A stretch of DNA of 7,577 nt from Candidatus Solibacter sp. (lineage in GTDB: Bacteria; Acidobacteriota; Terriglobia; Bryobacterales; Bryobacteraceae), in assembly GCA_017883345.1 (NCBI GenBank), contig JADGNT010000224.1, forward strand, positions 1 through 7,577. The letters run 5' to 3'. Position 1 is the first letter of the stretch; the number at the start of each line of letters is the position of its first letter. Below are positions 1 through 7,096 of this stretch, in pieces. The notes under the pieces were generated by a model that was not told where the DNA came from, ran no database searches, and was given only the letters and a program-made list of their open reading frames with translations. The translations under genes and the position numbers were made by a program.

Positions 1-4
1 ACCC

Positions 5-265
5 ATGACCATTTGGAGAATCTTCTGGGCCGGGCTGTTTGCCGGGCTGTTCGCCGCGCGCCTAAAGCGCAACAACCGCAAGTATCCGGACAGGAGTCCG
101 CTATTCCGGGGCGGCAGAGCGGCCTTCGACGTAGGCGCCGCAGCGCTGATCATGTCGATCGCTGGATTCTTCCTGGAAAGCTTCCTGGTCATCGGCGCGG
201 TTGCCACCGCCCTGATCGCCGGCAAGCTGCTGCATCGCCGGAGAACTGCAAATCAAGAGACGTAA
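5..265 (+). CDS. Small two-helix membrane protein of unknown function
   Basis: The predicted product is 86 residues. A hydrophobic stretch at about residues 4-18 (WRIFWAGLFAGLFAA) is followed by a basic, polar segment (RLKRNNRKYPDR, 19-30). A longer hydrophobic region at about 43-74, rich in Ala, Ile, Leu and Phe, comes before a basic tail (HRRRT). This suggests an inner-membrane protein with two, possibly three, membrane passes. I do not recognise the family. The ATG lies four bases from the window edge, so the ribosome binding site cannot be judged and the true start could be further upstream. The next gene begins four bases after the stop, which suggests co-transcription. Codon third positions are mostly G or C, as in the large genes here, supporting real coding. 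Existence is moderately sure; function is unknown. Confidence 0.6.
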   Translation: MTIWRIFWAGLFAGLFAARLKRNNRKYPDRSPLFRGGRAAFDVGAAALIMSIAGFFLESFLVIGAVATALIAGKLLHRRRTANQET

Positions 266-269
266 TCGA

Positions 270-596
270 ATGGGAAACAACGCGGCATTCACCAGCTTTG
301 AGGCGGCTGTCATCGCCGTCTACAACCGGGGCGTTCTCGACAAGGAACTGCTTTCCGATCTGATGCGGCCCTATGAAGGGGTCGACATCGATCACGGCGG
401 CATGGAAGGCACCCTGGCCAAGGATGGCCTCGACGTCGAGGAGATCGTCATCAAAACGTTCGGCAAGACCCTACCCGCGCGCCCGGATCTTCCGTCAAAT
501 CATAGAGAATGGACTGCCGAACAGGAAGCGCTCCACGGCGCGTGCCAGGAGGTCCGGGTGATCGCTGGTGGTATGGGCTGTTATCGCCACCTATGA
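270..596 (+). CDS. Conserved-looking hypothetical protein, possibly altered at its C-terminus
   Basis: The product is 108 residues, acidic and soluble, with no signal peptide or membrane segment. Its body looks like a well-folded small protein: an N-terminal helix-like segment (FTSFEAAVIAVYNRGVLD, about 7-24), an acidic glycine-containing turn (GVDIDHGGMEG, about 37-47) and an amphipathic segment (KDGLDVEEIVIKTFG, about 51-65). I do not recognise a characterised family. The start is ATG at 270 with a weak purine-rich site (AAGAGA, 255-260), four bases after the upstream stop. The last 14 or so residues (VIAGGMGCYRHL) do not continue the acidic helical pattern of EWTAEQEALHGACQEVR and could be out-of-register sequence read after a deletion junction. 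The stop overlaps the next ATG as ATGA. It is probably co-transcribed with the small membrane protein upstream. Confidence 0.6.
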   Translation: MGNNAAFTSFEAAVIAVYNRGVLDKELLSDLMRPYEGVDIDHGGMEGTLAKDGLDVEEIVIKTFGKTLPARPDLPSNHREWTAEQEALHGACQEVRVIAGGMGCYRHL

Positions 597-703
597 TTAC
601 CGCGAGTTTCCTGACCTACCTGGTGACAGACGGCGCCGCGGACCCATCAGCCATTTCTCGCTACCGGGCGCTAGGTGTTAGGGTGATCGTGAAGGAACAG
701 TGA
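593..703 (+). pseudogene. Probable fragment of a response-regulator receiver domain (C-terminal part)
   Basis: This is a 36-residue reading frame starting at an ATG that overlaps the previous stop (ATGA, 593-596). Its second half (DPSAISRYRALGVRVIVK) resembles the end of CheY-like receiver domains. There, a Leu-Thr-Ala strand is followed by helix 4 with an A/S-x-YRALG pattern, then a strand ending in the invariant Lys-Pro. Here the lysine is present (residue 34) but proline is replaced by Glu, the strand before it seems one residue short, and the phosphoacceptor Asp half of the domain is absent. There is no good Shine-Dalgarno. I read it as a decayed remnant rather than a working gene. The family match is from memory of the motif; chance resemblance of such a short peptide is possible. 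A real short peptide made by translational coupling cannot be excluded. Confidence 0.4.
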
Positions 704-984
704 ATCGGCTACTCCAACAGATGGAAGGCTACGAACCCACGCCCCGCACGGAAGTGAAGCGCCGGTCGCAACGCGGGCGGCGCGACAAGGCCACCGTGCA
801 CGCGGTTCTCGACGAAGCCTCTCAGTGCCATGTGGACTTTGTTGTCGAAGGCCCACCGGTGGTGATCCGCGGCGGCGAGAGGCTCTATCTTCGCGGCGCG
901 CCTCTCAGTCGTATGCTCTCGACGCTGGCGGTACAGAGGCAACCGTCGCGGCGGCATCGTCAAAACGGAAGCGGCAAAAGATGA
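700..984 (+). pseudogene. Truncated pyridoxamine-5'-phosphate-oxidase-like flavin-binding protein (N-terminal remnant)
   Basis: The frame has 94 residues from a GTG at 700; an ATG at 721 (residue 8) is the more family-like start (MEGYEPTPRTEV). Residues 13-77 follow the usual opening of small PPOx-like FMN-binding split-barrel proteins: a P-T-x-R-T-x-V segment, an R-x-x-RGRRDKATVHAVLDEA segment (family consensus approximately ERGxYDRxxVHAILDEA), then CHVDFVVEG, then ERLYLRGAPLSRML. Two lesions are visible. After PPVVI (residue 56) the usual Pro-Thr and several following residues are missing, so the frame passes directly into RGGERLYL. After RMLSTLA (residue 77) the sequence turns into a basic, low-complexity tail instead of the remaining barrel. 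Family members are normally about 200 residues or more. The gene is therefore very likely inactive. Its stop TGA overlaps the ATG of the DUF5916 gene. Confidence 0.62.
967..974 (+). promoter_or_regulatory. Ribosome binding site deciding the start of the DUF5916 gene
   Basis: The purine-rich GGAAGCGG lies six bases before the ATG at 981. The same frame stays open upstream to 825 and beyond, but that part overlaps the PPOx-like remnant and encodes an arginine- and serine-rich stretch unlike an exported protein. The site, plus a signal peptide directly after the ATG, supports 981 as the start. Confidence 0.5.
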
Positions 985-3242
985 GCGCCGCGAGCAGGAA
1001 ACCCTGGCTGCGGCCCCGGCTGGCCGCACGAGCAACCATCCATGTGGTAGGGCTGTGGGCGTGCCTGCTTCCTGGTTCGGTGGGCGCGGCGGCACAGAAG
1101 CAGAATGAGGCGTACCAGTTGCACGTTCATCGTGCGCCATCGCCGATCGTGATCGACGGCAGCGCGCACGAACCAGCCTGGCAATCGGCCGAGGTCGCGG
1201 GCAATTTTTGGATGGTGTTGCCGATGGACACCGGCCGGGCCAAAGTGCGCACCGATGTTCGCATGGCGTACGACGATCATCACTTGTACCTCAGCGCCAT
1301 CTGCTATCACGGCGACGTCCCAGGGCCTTATATGGTAGAGTCGCTCCGGCGGGACTGGTCGTTTGGCAAAAACGACAACTTCATCTTCTTCCTCGACACC
1401 TTCGACGACCAGACCAACGGCTTCACGTTCGGAGTCAATGCCGCGGGAGCGCAGTGGGATGGCCTGCTCTACGAGGGGGGCAAAGCGAACCTGAGTTGGG
1501 ATAACAAGTGGACCTCCGCGGTCAAGAACTATGAGGATCGCTATGAGTTGGAAATCGCCATCCCGTTCAAGAGTATTCGTTATAAGAAGGGCATCACGCG
1601 GTGGGGCGTCAACTTCAGCCGTCTGGATCTGAAGACCACTGAGAAGTCTTCGTGGACTCCGATTCCACGCCAGTTTCCGACCGCGGCGCTCGCATTAGCC
1701 GGCGTTCTGCTGTGGGACGAGGCGCCTCCGTCCCCAGGCCCCAACATCTCGTTGATCCCGTACGCGCTCGGCGGTATCAGCCGCGACTACGAAGCGAACA
1801 CGCCGTCGTCCACCCGGCATGACGTCGGAATCGATGGGAAGGTGGCCATCGGTTCGGCACTCAACCTGGATTTGACCGTGAATCCCGATTTCTCCCAAGT
1901 CGACGTTGACCAGCAGGTGACCAATCTCAACCGTTACGAGTTGTTCTTCCCTGAAAAGCGGCAGTTTTTCCTCGAAAATGGCGACCAGTTCACGAACTTC
2001 GGGTATGCCACCATCCGTCCTTTCTTCAGCCGGCGGATTGGTCTCGGTGGAGTGCCGATCCGTTTCGGAACCCGTTTGAGCGGAAAGTTGAACAAAGACT
2101 GGCGTCTCGGCGTGATGGACATGCAGACAGGAGCAGCGGATGACCTAGGCTTGCCGCCGCAGAACTTTGCCGTCTTCGCGCTGCAGCGCCGCGTCTTCTC
2201 CCGTTCCAACATCGGCGTCATGCTAGTCGACAAAGAGTCCTCCAGCTACCAACCGGCGGGGATGCCGCCGGCGCGATCGAGTTACAACCGCAACCTGGGC
2301 GTCGAATACAACCTGGCGTCGGCGGATAACTCGTGGACCGGCAAACTGCTCTACCTGAGGTCGTTCTCATCCGGCAATCAGAGCAGCGGCGCCGTCTATG
2401 CGGGGCATTTGCAGTACAACAGCCGCCGCTGGCTGATCAACGGGCAGATGGAAAACGTCGATCGGAACTACAGTGCCGAAGTGGGCTACGTGCCGCGGAG
2501 CGGCTTTCATCGGGGTTCTACCACAATCGGCTATACGTTCCTGCCGGAGGGTGGCCGCGTCTTGAGTCATGGCCCCATTTTGAACAGCAGCAACTTCTTC
2601 GACTGGCCGGGGAAGCTCAGCGACTATGAGACCACGCTGGGTTACACAGTGACACTGCGAAGCCAAAGCGTTTTCACGGCTTCGGCCGGCGCCGACTACG
2701 TCCGGTTGCTGCAACCGTTCGACCCGACCAATTCAGGACGCCAGAAACTGGAAGCTGGCAGTGTGCATCGCTGGAAGTTTTGGACCACGAAGTTCGACTC
2801 CAAGCCACAGAGTGTGTTCCGCTATGGTTTCTCGTCGCTGCACGGCGGCTACTATGCCGGCGGAACGCGCCTCAACTTGACCGGCACGGTAGGGTATCGT
2901 CTCCAACCCTTTGTCAGTCTGGCCGGCACTGCCAGCTACAACGACATCCGTCTGCGGCAGCCGTGGGGGCGCAACACCTTCTGGTTGATCGGCCCGCGAT
3001 TCGATATCACACTGACGAAGACGCTCTATCTCACAACATTCGTTCAGTACAACGAGCAGCAGAAGAACATGAACGTAAATACGCGGGTGCAGTGGCGCTA
3101 CAAGCCAGCATCCGACGTGTTTCTGGTCTGGACTGACAACTATATGCCCGACTACCTGCAACCGGGCCAGAACATGCCCGGGTTGTTCTCGGTCCGGAAT
3201 CGCGCGCTCGTGCTGAAGTGGACGTATTGGTGGAATCTCTAG
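981..3242 (+). CDS. Exported DUF5916 protein with N-terminal CBM9-like domain
   Basis: The product is 753 residues. An arginine-rich n-region and hydrophobic core (about 15-34) end in SVGAAAQ, a likely signal peptidase I site near residue 38. Residues about 46-230 look like the carbohydrate-binding family-9-like beta-sandwich: PIVIDGSAHEPAWQSA, then VRMAYDDHHLYLSAICYH, then NDNFIFFLDTFDDQTNGF and YELEIAIPFKSIRY with WGVNFSR. From about 255 the DUF5916 region follows, with its strongly conserved core at 299-350 (TVNPDFSQVDVDQQ, RYELFFPEKRQFFLENG and IRPFFSRRIGL). The rest alternates aromatic and polar residues as in a transmembrane beta-barrel and ends in KWTYWWNL. Overall length fits the family. 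Its biochemical function is not established; outer-membrane location and glycan binding are inferences from the fold. Start 981 is chosen for the signal peptide and ribosome site. It overlaps the upstream remnant by four bases and converges on the Oar-like receptor gene. Confidence 0.93.
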   Translation: MSAASRKPWLRPRLAARATIHVVGLWACLLPGSVGAAAQKQNEAYQLHVHRAPSPIVIDGSAHEPAWQSAEVAGNFWMVLPMDTGRAKVRTDVRMAYDDHHLYLSAICYHGDVPGPYMVESLRRDWSFGKNDNFIFFLDTFDDQTNGFTFGVNAAGAQWDGLLYEGGKANLSWDNKWTSAVKNYEDRYELEIAIPFKSIRYKKGITRWGVNFSRLDLKTTEKSSWTPIPRQFPTAALALAGVLLWDEAPPSPGPNISLIPYALGGISRDYEANTPSSTRHDVGIDGKVAIGSALNLDLTVNPDFSQVDVDQQVTNLNRYELFFPEKRQFFLENGDQFTNFGYATIRPFFSRRIGLGGVPIRFGTRLSGKLNKDWRLGVMDMQTGAADDLGLPPQNFAVFALQRRVFSRSNIGVMLVDKESSSYQPAGMPPARSSYNRNLGVEYNLASADNSWTGKLLYLRSFSSGNQSSGAVYAGHLQYNSRRWLINGQMENVDRNYSAEVGYVPRSGFHRGSTTIGYTFLPEGGRVLSHGPILNSSNFFDWPGKLSDYETTLGYTVTLRSQSVFTASAGADYVRLLQPFDPTNSGRQKLEAGSVHRWKFWTTKFDSKPQSVFRYGFSSLHGGYYAGGTRLNLTGTVGYRLQPFVSLAGTASYNDIRLRQPWGRNTFWLIGPRFDITLTKTLYLTTFVQYNEQQKNMNVNTRVQWRYKPASDVFLVWTDNYMPDYLQPGQNMPGLFSVRNRALVLKWTYWWNL

Positions 3243-3250
3243 CACCCTGT

Positions 3251-3309
3251 GGAGGTATACAATGCTCACTGACGCCAGCGTTCTGTCCGTTTGGGTAGTT
3301 CAGAACTGA
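3251..3309 (+). other. Fifteen-codon ORF behind a strong Shine-Dalgarno
   Basis: GGAGG at 3251-3255 is followed after six bases by ATG at 3262; the frame reads MLTDASVLSVWVVQN and stops at TGA 3307-3309. The site and spacing are near ideal and lie nine bases beyond the DUF5916 stop, so the peptide could be translated from the same message. It overlaps the left arm and loop of the inverted repeat at 3270-3315. It may be the start of a gene whose remainder was lost, or a chance combination. I recognise no family. Confidence 0.3.
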
Positions 3310-3315
3310 GCGTCA
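3270..3315. repeat. Imperfect inverted repeat after the DUF5916 gene
   Basis: TGACGC (3270-3275) pairs with GCGTCA (3310-3315). Inside it, CAG pairs with CTG and TTCTG pairs with CAGAA, separated by a two-base bulge (CG) on the left and a one-base bulge (A) on the right. That gives 14 base pairs around a 15-base loop. No T-run follows on the plus strand (TCGTGGG), so it is not a standard intrinsic terminator. It could stabilise the 3' end of the DUF5916 message or assist factor-dependent termination. Confidence 0.5.
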
Positions 3316-3573
3316 TCGTGGGCGCCCGGCTGGAAATCGCGCCATGCGCTGAGGTGGCGCCGCCGCGGTTCCTGGCGTATCGTCTGGAATCCGGAAGTTG
3401 GCCGCTGGAGGAGCGGCCCGGTGCGGCCTGTCGGATACCTGGTGCGAAATCCCCATGCAACCAGTGATGGCCGACGCTTTAAGCCATCTGCTGATTCGCC
3501 GGTCTTACGTAACGAGGGCTCACCCAGATTGATGATCGCCGCGAACAACATTCGTTGCACTCTCGCCGCAATG

Positions 3574-3604
3574 AAAAGGGCGCGAGCCCGATGGCCCGCG
3601 CCCC
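3574..3604 (-). terminator. Intrinsic terminator of the Oar-like receptor gene
   Basis: GGGCGCG (3578-3584) pairs perfectly with CGCGCCC (3597-3603). Inside, GCC (3586-3588) pairs with GGC (3593-3595) around a CGAT loop, with one A/C mismatch between the two stems. Read on the minus strand, the GC-rich stem is followed directly by TTTTCATT. It lies 14 bases beyond the receptor stop codon, the expected place. In the plus direction the stem is followed by CAAAGAAC, so it should act on the minus strand only. Confidence 0.8.
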
Positions 3605-3616
3605 AAAGAACAACTT

Positions 3617-6600
3617 CTAAAACGCGACTCGCAGACCGAAACGGAACTGTCGGCCGGCGGTCGCGCCGGTGATGCACATGAAGTTCTGCAGCGGATCCGC
3701 GACGGACTTGTTCAGACTTCCGTCGGAGTTCAGCCGCAGGCTGGAGGAACTGGCGTTGGGCGTGCCCCAGATGGGCGTGTTGGTGAAGTTGGTGGCTTCG
3801 GCGCGAAACTCGGCCGTGACCTTCTCCTTGATCTTGAAGTCCTTGAAGATGGCCGGGCTGAGCTGCCAGTAGCCGGGACCTCGGAGTATGTTGCGGCCCG
3901 TGCTGCCGAACCGGTAAACCGTGTTCCCGGTCGCCGTGAAGGCGAACAGCGGATCGCGGAAGCTCATGGGGTCATAGTATGGGTTGTTCGGACCCTTGCC
4001 ACCGAGCTTAACCACCGGGGCGATCTGGTCCGCCGTCTGGCTGTTGCCGGTAGCCTGGAGCGATGATCCACTGCCCGAGACCGTAAACGGCAGGCCGGAG
4101 TAGGCGACAAAGATGCCGCTGAGTTTCCAGCCGCCGGCAATGAAGTCCGCGACCTTGTTCTGAATCGCGAGCCTCTTGCCGTTGCCGACGGGCAGCTCAT
4201 AATTCCAGCCCGCGGTCAGCATATGCGTGCGGTCGTAGCCCGAGGGAGCGTAATTGCGTTTGACCACGGGATCCCAGTTCCAACCCCCGGCCAGGGCGGT
4301 CCAGCCGTCCTCGTCGGCCATGCTGAGGGATTTTCCGAACGTGTAGCTGGCTCGCACCATCAGGCCCTGGCTCAGCCGCTTGGTGAGCAAGGCCTGGAGC
4401 GAGTGGTAGTTGGAGGTGCCAATACCGTCCCACATATTCATGGCGATGGTGCGTCCGTACAGCTTCGCCAGCGGCAGGTTCGCCGTGGTGGTGCCGACAC
4501 CGGGACCCACCGAGTTGATGTTGCGATCGATCAACTGGTGGATGGTGCGAGTGGCGACATAGCCGACGCTGCCGATCATATTGAAGGGCAACTGGCGCTC
4601 GACGGTGCCGTTCCAACTCATGATGTAGCCGCGGTGGATCATGCCGCCCCAAGGGCTGCGCGGGCCCATATCGATGTTGAGGGGCAGTTGTGCCTGGCCC
4701 TTACTGACATCGGGAGCCGGGATGTCCGGAATGCCCTCGTTGAGCGTGTTGTACCAGCCGTAGGTGCTGACTGTGGGCACCCAGGATCCGGTAAGCGTGG
4801 ACGGATAGAGGCCGCGCAGCGGCCGGCCAAAGGGTAGCGGGTCATAGGTGAGGCCGAAGCCGGAACGCATGACCCATTTGTCGCCGATGCGGTACGCCAG
4901 GCCGGCGCGTGGGCCGAAGAGCCGCTTACTGACCGTGATACCGGCATCCCTCGGGGTGCCGCCCAGACCGCCGAAGTAGGCAATGTTGGTGGCGGGGTCC
5001 CAACGCTCAATGCCGCGATCGCCGCGATTGATCAGCGGATAGTATTCGTAGCGCAGGCCCAGGTTCACAGTGAGCTTCCGGCTGACCTGCCAGCGGTCGC
5101 GCACATAAAAACCCAGTTGCCACTCGCGGGTCTTCATCTCGTAGAACTGGATCGATTTTGAGTAATTATTAACCAGGCCCAGCAGCGCCGCGGCATAACT
5201 ATTGGGCGCACGCGTCGTCTGTCCGGTGATGGCCGTGGTGCCGCTGCCGAAACCAACATAGCCGCGTGGATTGGCGGTTTCGGGCTGCCAGTGGTTCAAC
5301 TCCATACGGCGCGCCTCGACCCCCCAGCGTAATTCATGTGCCCCATGAATCTTGCTGAAGTTGGACTGATAGGTATAGCTCCGTTCGTGACGCCATACGG
5401 GAGTCCACGTGTCGAGGAAGCCGATGTCCGAGAAGCCGAAACCCCCGATATCGGGAGCGCCGCCGTAGCGCGTGTCGTTGGCATACTGCTTGCCGCCATT
5501 GGTTCCGGGGATCTTCCAGATGTCGAGACCTACGTTCTTGTCGACGTTCGGGATACCCACGAACTGGTCCATCCGGGTGTAGCCGAAGACACCGTCGAAG
5601 ATGAACGTCGGCGACAGGGCATAGTTGAAGCCACCGGTGGCGAGCTGAGTCGTGGTTTCTCCCTTGCCGGCGGTGCCTAGCGCGGATCCGCCGAGGTCGC
5701 CGAAGGGATACTTGCCTTCCACCGGGGAATCCATGCGGCTGTACTTACCCCAGATTGCCAGCTTCTGCGAGACGTTGTAGTTGACCTTGGTGTCGTACTG
5801 GTTGCGGTTGAGCCGCAGCAGGCCGCTGGTGCCGTAGTTGTCGCTGAGGTTCAGCGGGTCGGTCGGCGAGATCTGGTTCGGCAGGGGCATGTCCTTGTAT
5901 ATGTTGGGGAAAATCGGATTGATCCGGTTCTGTGGAATGATGTTGCCGGGGAACGCGGTGCGCGCAGCGGCGTTTGTCTGCGGTGCGCTGGCCGGATCGT
6001 AGACCGTGGTATAGCTGGTCCAGTTGCTGAAATTACCGGCGCGAAAATCGGCCGGAGCAACCGAATAGGAGCCAAAATTTCCCGTGCGCTCGGTGGTCCG
6101 CTCCACATTGAAAAAGTAAAACAACTTATCTTTCTTGATGGGGCCGCCAATGTTGCCGCCGAAGATATTGAGAATCGCCAGCGGTTTGGTGTAACCCACC
6201 GGACGGAAGTATACCGGATCGCTGTTGAGATGCTGGTTGTTGTTGAACCACCAGCCGGTGCCGTGCAGCTTGTTCGTGCCCGATTTCGTGGCCAGGGTGA
6301 CGGCGGCGCCGCCGGCCATGCCCTGTTCCGCGTCGAAGCTGCCGGTAGAGATGTTCACGGTTTCGATGGATTCCGACGGCTGCACGTACGCGACGTGGTG
6401 GGGCAGCCAGATATTGATATTCACCGCCCCATCCACCAGAGTGTTGTTGTTGTTCGTGGCTGTGCCGTTTACGAAGCTCCGCAGGGCGCGTCCGGGCGTA
6501 TCGACGACGGCGTTCTGAAACGCCGGCGGAGTGGCGCCGGGCACCAGCGCCATCAAGCTCTGATAGTTGCGGTAGCCGGGAAGCGGAATATTCTGGATGG

Positions 6601-7054
6601 TGGTTCCGGTGAGCTCGTGGCGCACGTCGGATTTATCGGTCTGAAGCATCTCCGTGCTCCCGGCGACGGTGACCTGCTCGGTCATGGCGCCGATCTCGAG
6701 CCGCATGTCCCGGCGCGTGACCGTGTTGATCGCCACCAGGATATCCGTCTCGGTGACCGTCCGGAATCCTGTCGCCGATACCTTCAAATCGTAGGCCCCG
6801 GCCTGCACGTTGAGCAGCGAATAGCGGCCCTGGTCGTCGGCCGCTGCCGTGCGCGTCACACCCTTGTCTTTGTTGGTGATGGTAACGGTCGCCTTGGGAA
6901 CGGCCGCCCCGGTCTGGTCCTCGATGGCACCCACCATGGAGCCGTAGAGAACTTGCGCGGACGCGGGCCGTGCCGTCACGTACCCGAACAAAAGGGCCGC
7001 AATTGCGCACATCACACCGATGCGCACCCAAACTCGCGAATTCAGTCTGACCAT
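3617..7054 (-). CDS. Oar-like TonB-dependent outer-membrane receptor with N-terminal carboxypeptidase-regulatory domain
   Basis: The product is 1145 residues. The signal peptide has a charged start (MVRLNSRVWVR), a hydrophobic core (about 12-26) and a likely cut after ASA at 33. Residues about 35-122 form a carboxypeptidase-regulatory-like (transthyretin/Ig-type) domain: YGSMVGAIEDQTGAAVPKATVTI, then the DDQGRYSLLNVQAGAYDLKV turn typical of the family, then TGFRTV. TEQVTVAG (125-132) resembles a TonB box. A plug domain follows (about 135-260), with the NNNNTLVDGA segment and ETVNISTGSFDAEQGMAGGA, then a long beta-barrel rich in aromatic residues, including LRYEYYP, DRTHMLTAGWNYELP and AEFRAEATNFTNTP. 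The C-terminus FRFGLRVAF ends in the Phe expected of outer-membrane barrels. Length is in the usual 1000-1200 range. The family is named after Myxococcus Oar; substrates of acidobacterial members are mostly unknown. The gene appears monocistronic and intact, with its own ribosome site and terminator. Confidence 0.95.
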   Translation of the reverse strand: MVRLNSRVWVRIGVMCAIAALLFGYVTARPASAQVLYGSMVGAIEDQTGAAVPKATVTITNKDKGVTRTAAADDQGRYSLLNVQAGAYDLKVSATGFRTVTETDILVAINTVTRRDMRLEIGAMTEQVTVAGSTEMLQTDKSDVRHELTGTTIQNIPLPGYRNYQSLMALVPGATPPAFQNAVVDTPGRALRSFVNGTATNNNNTLVDGAVNINIWLPHHVAYVQPSESIETVNISTGSFDAEQGMAGGAAVTLATKSGTNKLHGTGWWFNNNQHLNSDPVYFRPVGYTKPLAILNIFGGNIGGPIKKDKLFYFFNVERTTERTGNFGSYSVAPADFRAGNFSNWTSYTTVYDPASAPQTNAAARTAFPGNIIPQNRINPIFPNIYKDMPLPNQISPTDPLNLSDNYGTSGLLRLNRNQYDTKVNYNVSQKLAIWGKYSRMDSPVEGKYPFGDLGGSALGTAGKGETTTQLATGGFNYALSPTFIFDGVFGYTRMDQFVGIPNVDKNVGLDIWKIPGTNGGKQYANDTRYGGAPDIGGFGFSDIGFLDTWTPVWRHERSYTYQSNFSKIHGAHELRWGVEARRMELNHWQPETANPRGYVGFGSGTTAITGQTTRAPNSYAAALLGLVNNYSKSIQFYEMKTREWQLGFYVRDRWQVSRKLTVNLGLRYEYYPLINRGDRGIERWDPATNIAYFGGLGGTPRDAGITVSKRLFGPRAGLAYRIGDKWVMRSGFGLTYDPLPFGRPLRGLYPSTLTGSWVPTVSTYGWYNTLNEGIPDIPAPDVSKGQAQLPLNIDMGPRSPWGGMIHRGYIMSWNGTVERQLPFNMIGSVGYVATRTIHQLIDRNINSVGPGVGTTTANLPLAKLYGRTIAMNMWDGIGTSNYHSLQALLTKRLSQGLMVRASYTFGKSLSMADEDGWTALAGGWNWDPVVKRNYAPSGYDRTHMLTAGWNYELPVGNGKRLAIQNKVADFIAGGWKLSGIFVAYSGLPFTVSGSGSSLQATGNSQTADQIAPVVKLGGKGPNNPYYDPMSFRDPLFAFTATGNTVYRFGSTGRNILRGPGYWQLSPAIFKDFKIKEKVTAEFRAEATNFTNTPIWGTPNASSSSLRLNSDGSLNKSVADPLQNFMCITGATAGRQFRFGLRVAF

Positions 7055-7060
7055 GTACTA

Positions 7061-7067
7061 CCCCCTT
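7061..7067 (-). promoter_or_regulatory. Ribosome binding site of the Oar-like receptor gene
   Basis: On the minus strand AAGGGGG lies six bases (TAGTAC) before the ATG at 7054. The strength and spacing, together with the signal peptide that begins right at this ATG, fix the start. Confidence 0.7.
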
Positions 7068-7096
7068 ATCCCCGAAGAGACTCCTAAACTCTGGAA

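Larger units (their letters stand above)
3243..3616. other. Convergent intergenic region with no recognisable full gene
   Basis: These 374 bases separate the stop of the DUF5916 gene from the stop of the receptor gene. They contain a 15-codon ORF, an imperfect inverted repeat and an intrinsic terminator, listed separately. Several frames are open through much of the stretch on both strands, including plus-strand frames over 3303-3464 and 3310-3672 and minus-strand frames over 3266-3460 and 3300-3677. Their translations are rich in Arg, Pro, Ser and Gly and show no motif I recognise. I take these as GC-driven open frames, or at most eroded remnants of an old gene. Confidence 0.5.

Noticed and set aside
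853..862. Palindrome CCACCGGTGG inside the PPOx-like remnant
   Set aside because: Ten-base GC-rich palindromes are common in such sequence; it lies just before the presumed deletion point, but one short palindrome is no evidence of mechanism.
825..980. N-terminal extension of the DUF5916 protein from an ATG at 825
   Set aside because: The extension overlaps the PPOx-like remnant in another frame, is Arg/Ser-rich, and would bury the signal peptide; 981 has both a ribosome site and a signal peptide.
2733..3269. 178-codon minus-strand frame covering the end of the DUF5916 gene
   Set aside because: Antisense to the barrel-coding part of a clear gene; motif-free and explained by codon bias.
3320..3327. 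GGGCGCCC palindrome after the inverted repeat
   Set aside because: Too short and without a loop or T-run to be a terminator or operator claim.
3421..3672. 83-codon plus-strand frame running into the end of the receptor gene
   Set aside because: It contains the receptor terminator and overlaps the receptor 3' end; basic composition and no motif.
4223..4837. 204-codon plus-strand open frame inside the receptor gene
   Set aside because: Shadow of the GC-rich receptor gene; no recognisable domain and no independent ribosome site.
6230..7087. 285-codon open frame on the plus strand, antisense to the receptor gene
   Set aside because: It mirrors the codon structure of the receptor gene. Its translation is rich in Arg, Gly, Val and His with no motif, and the opposite strand is a clear full-length coding gene.
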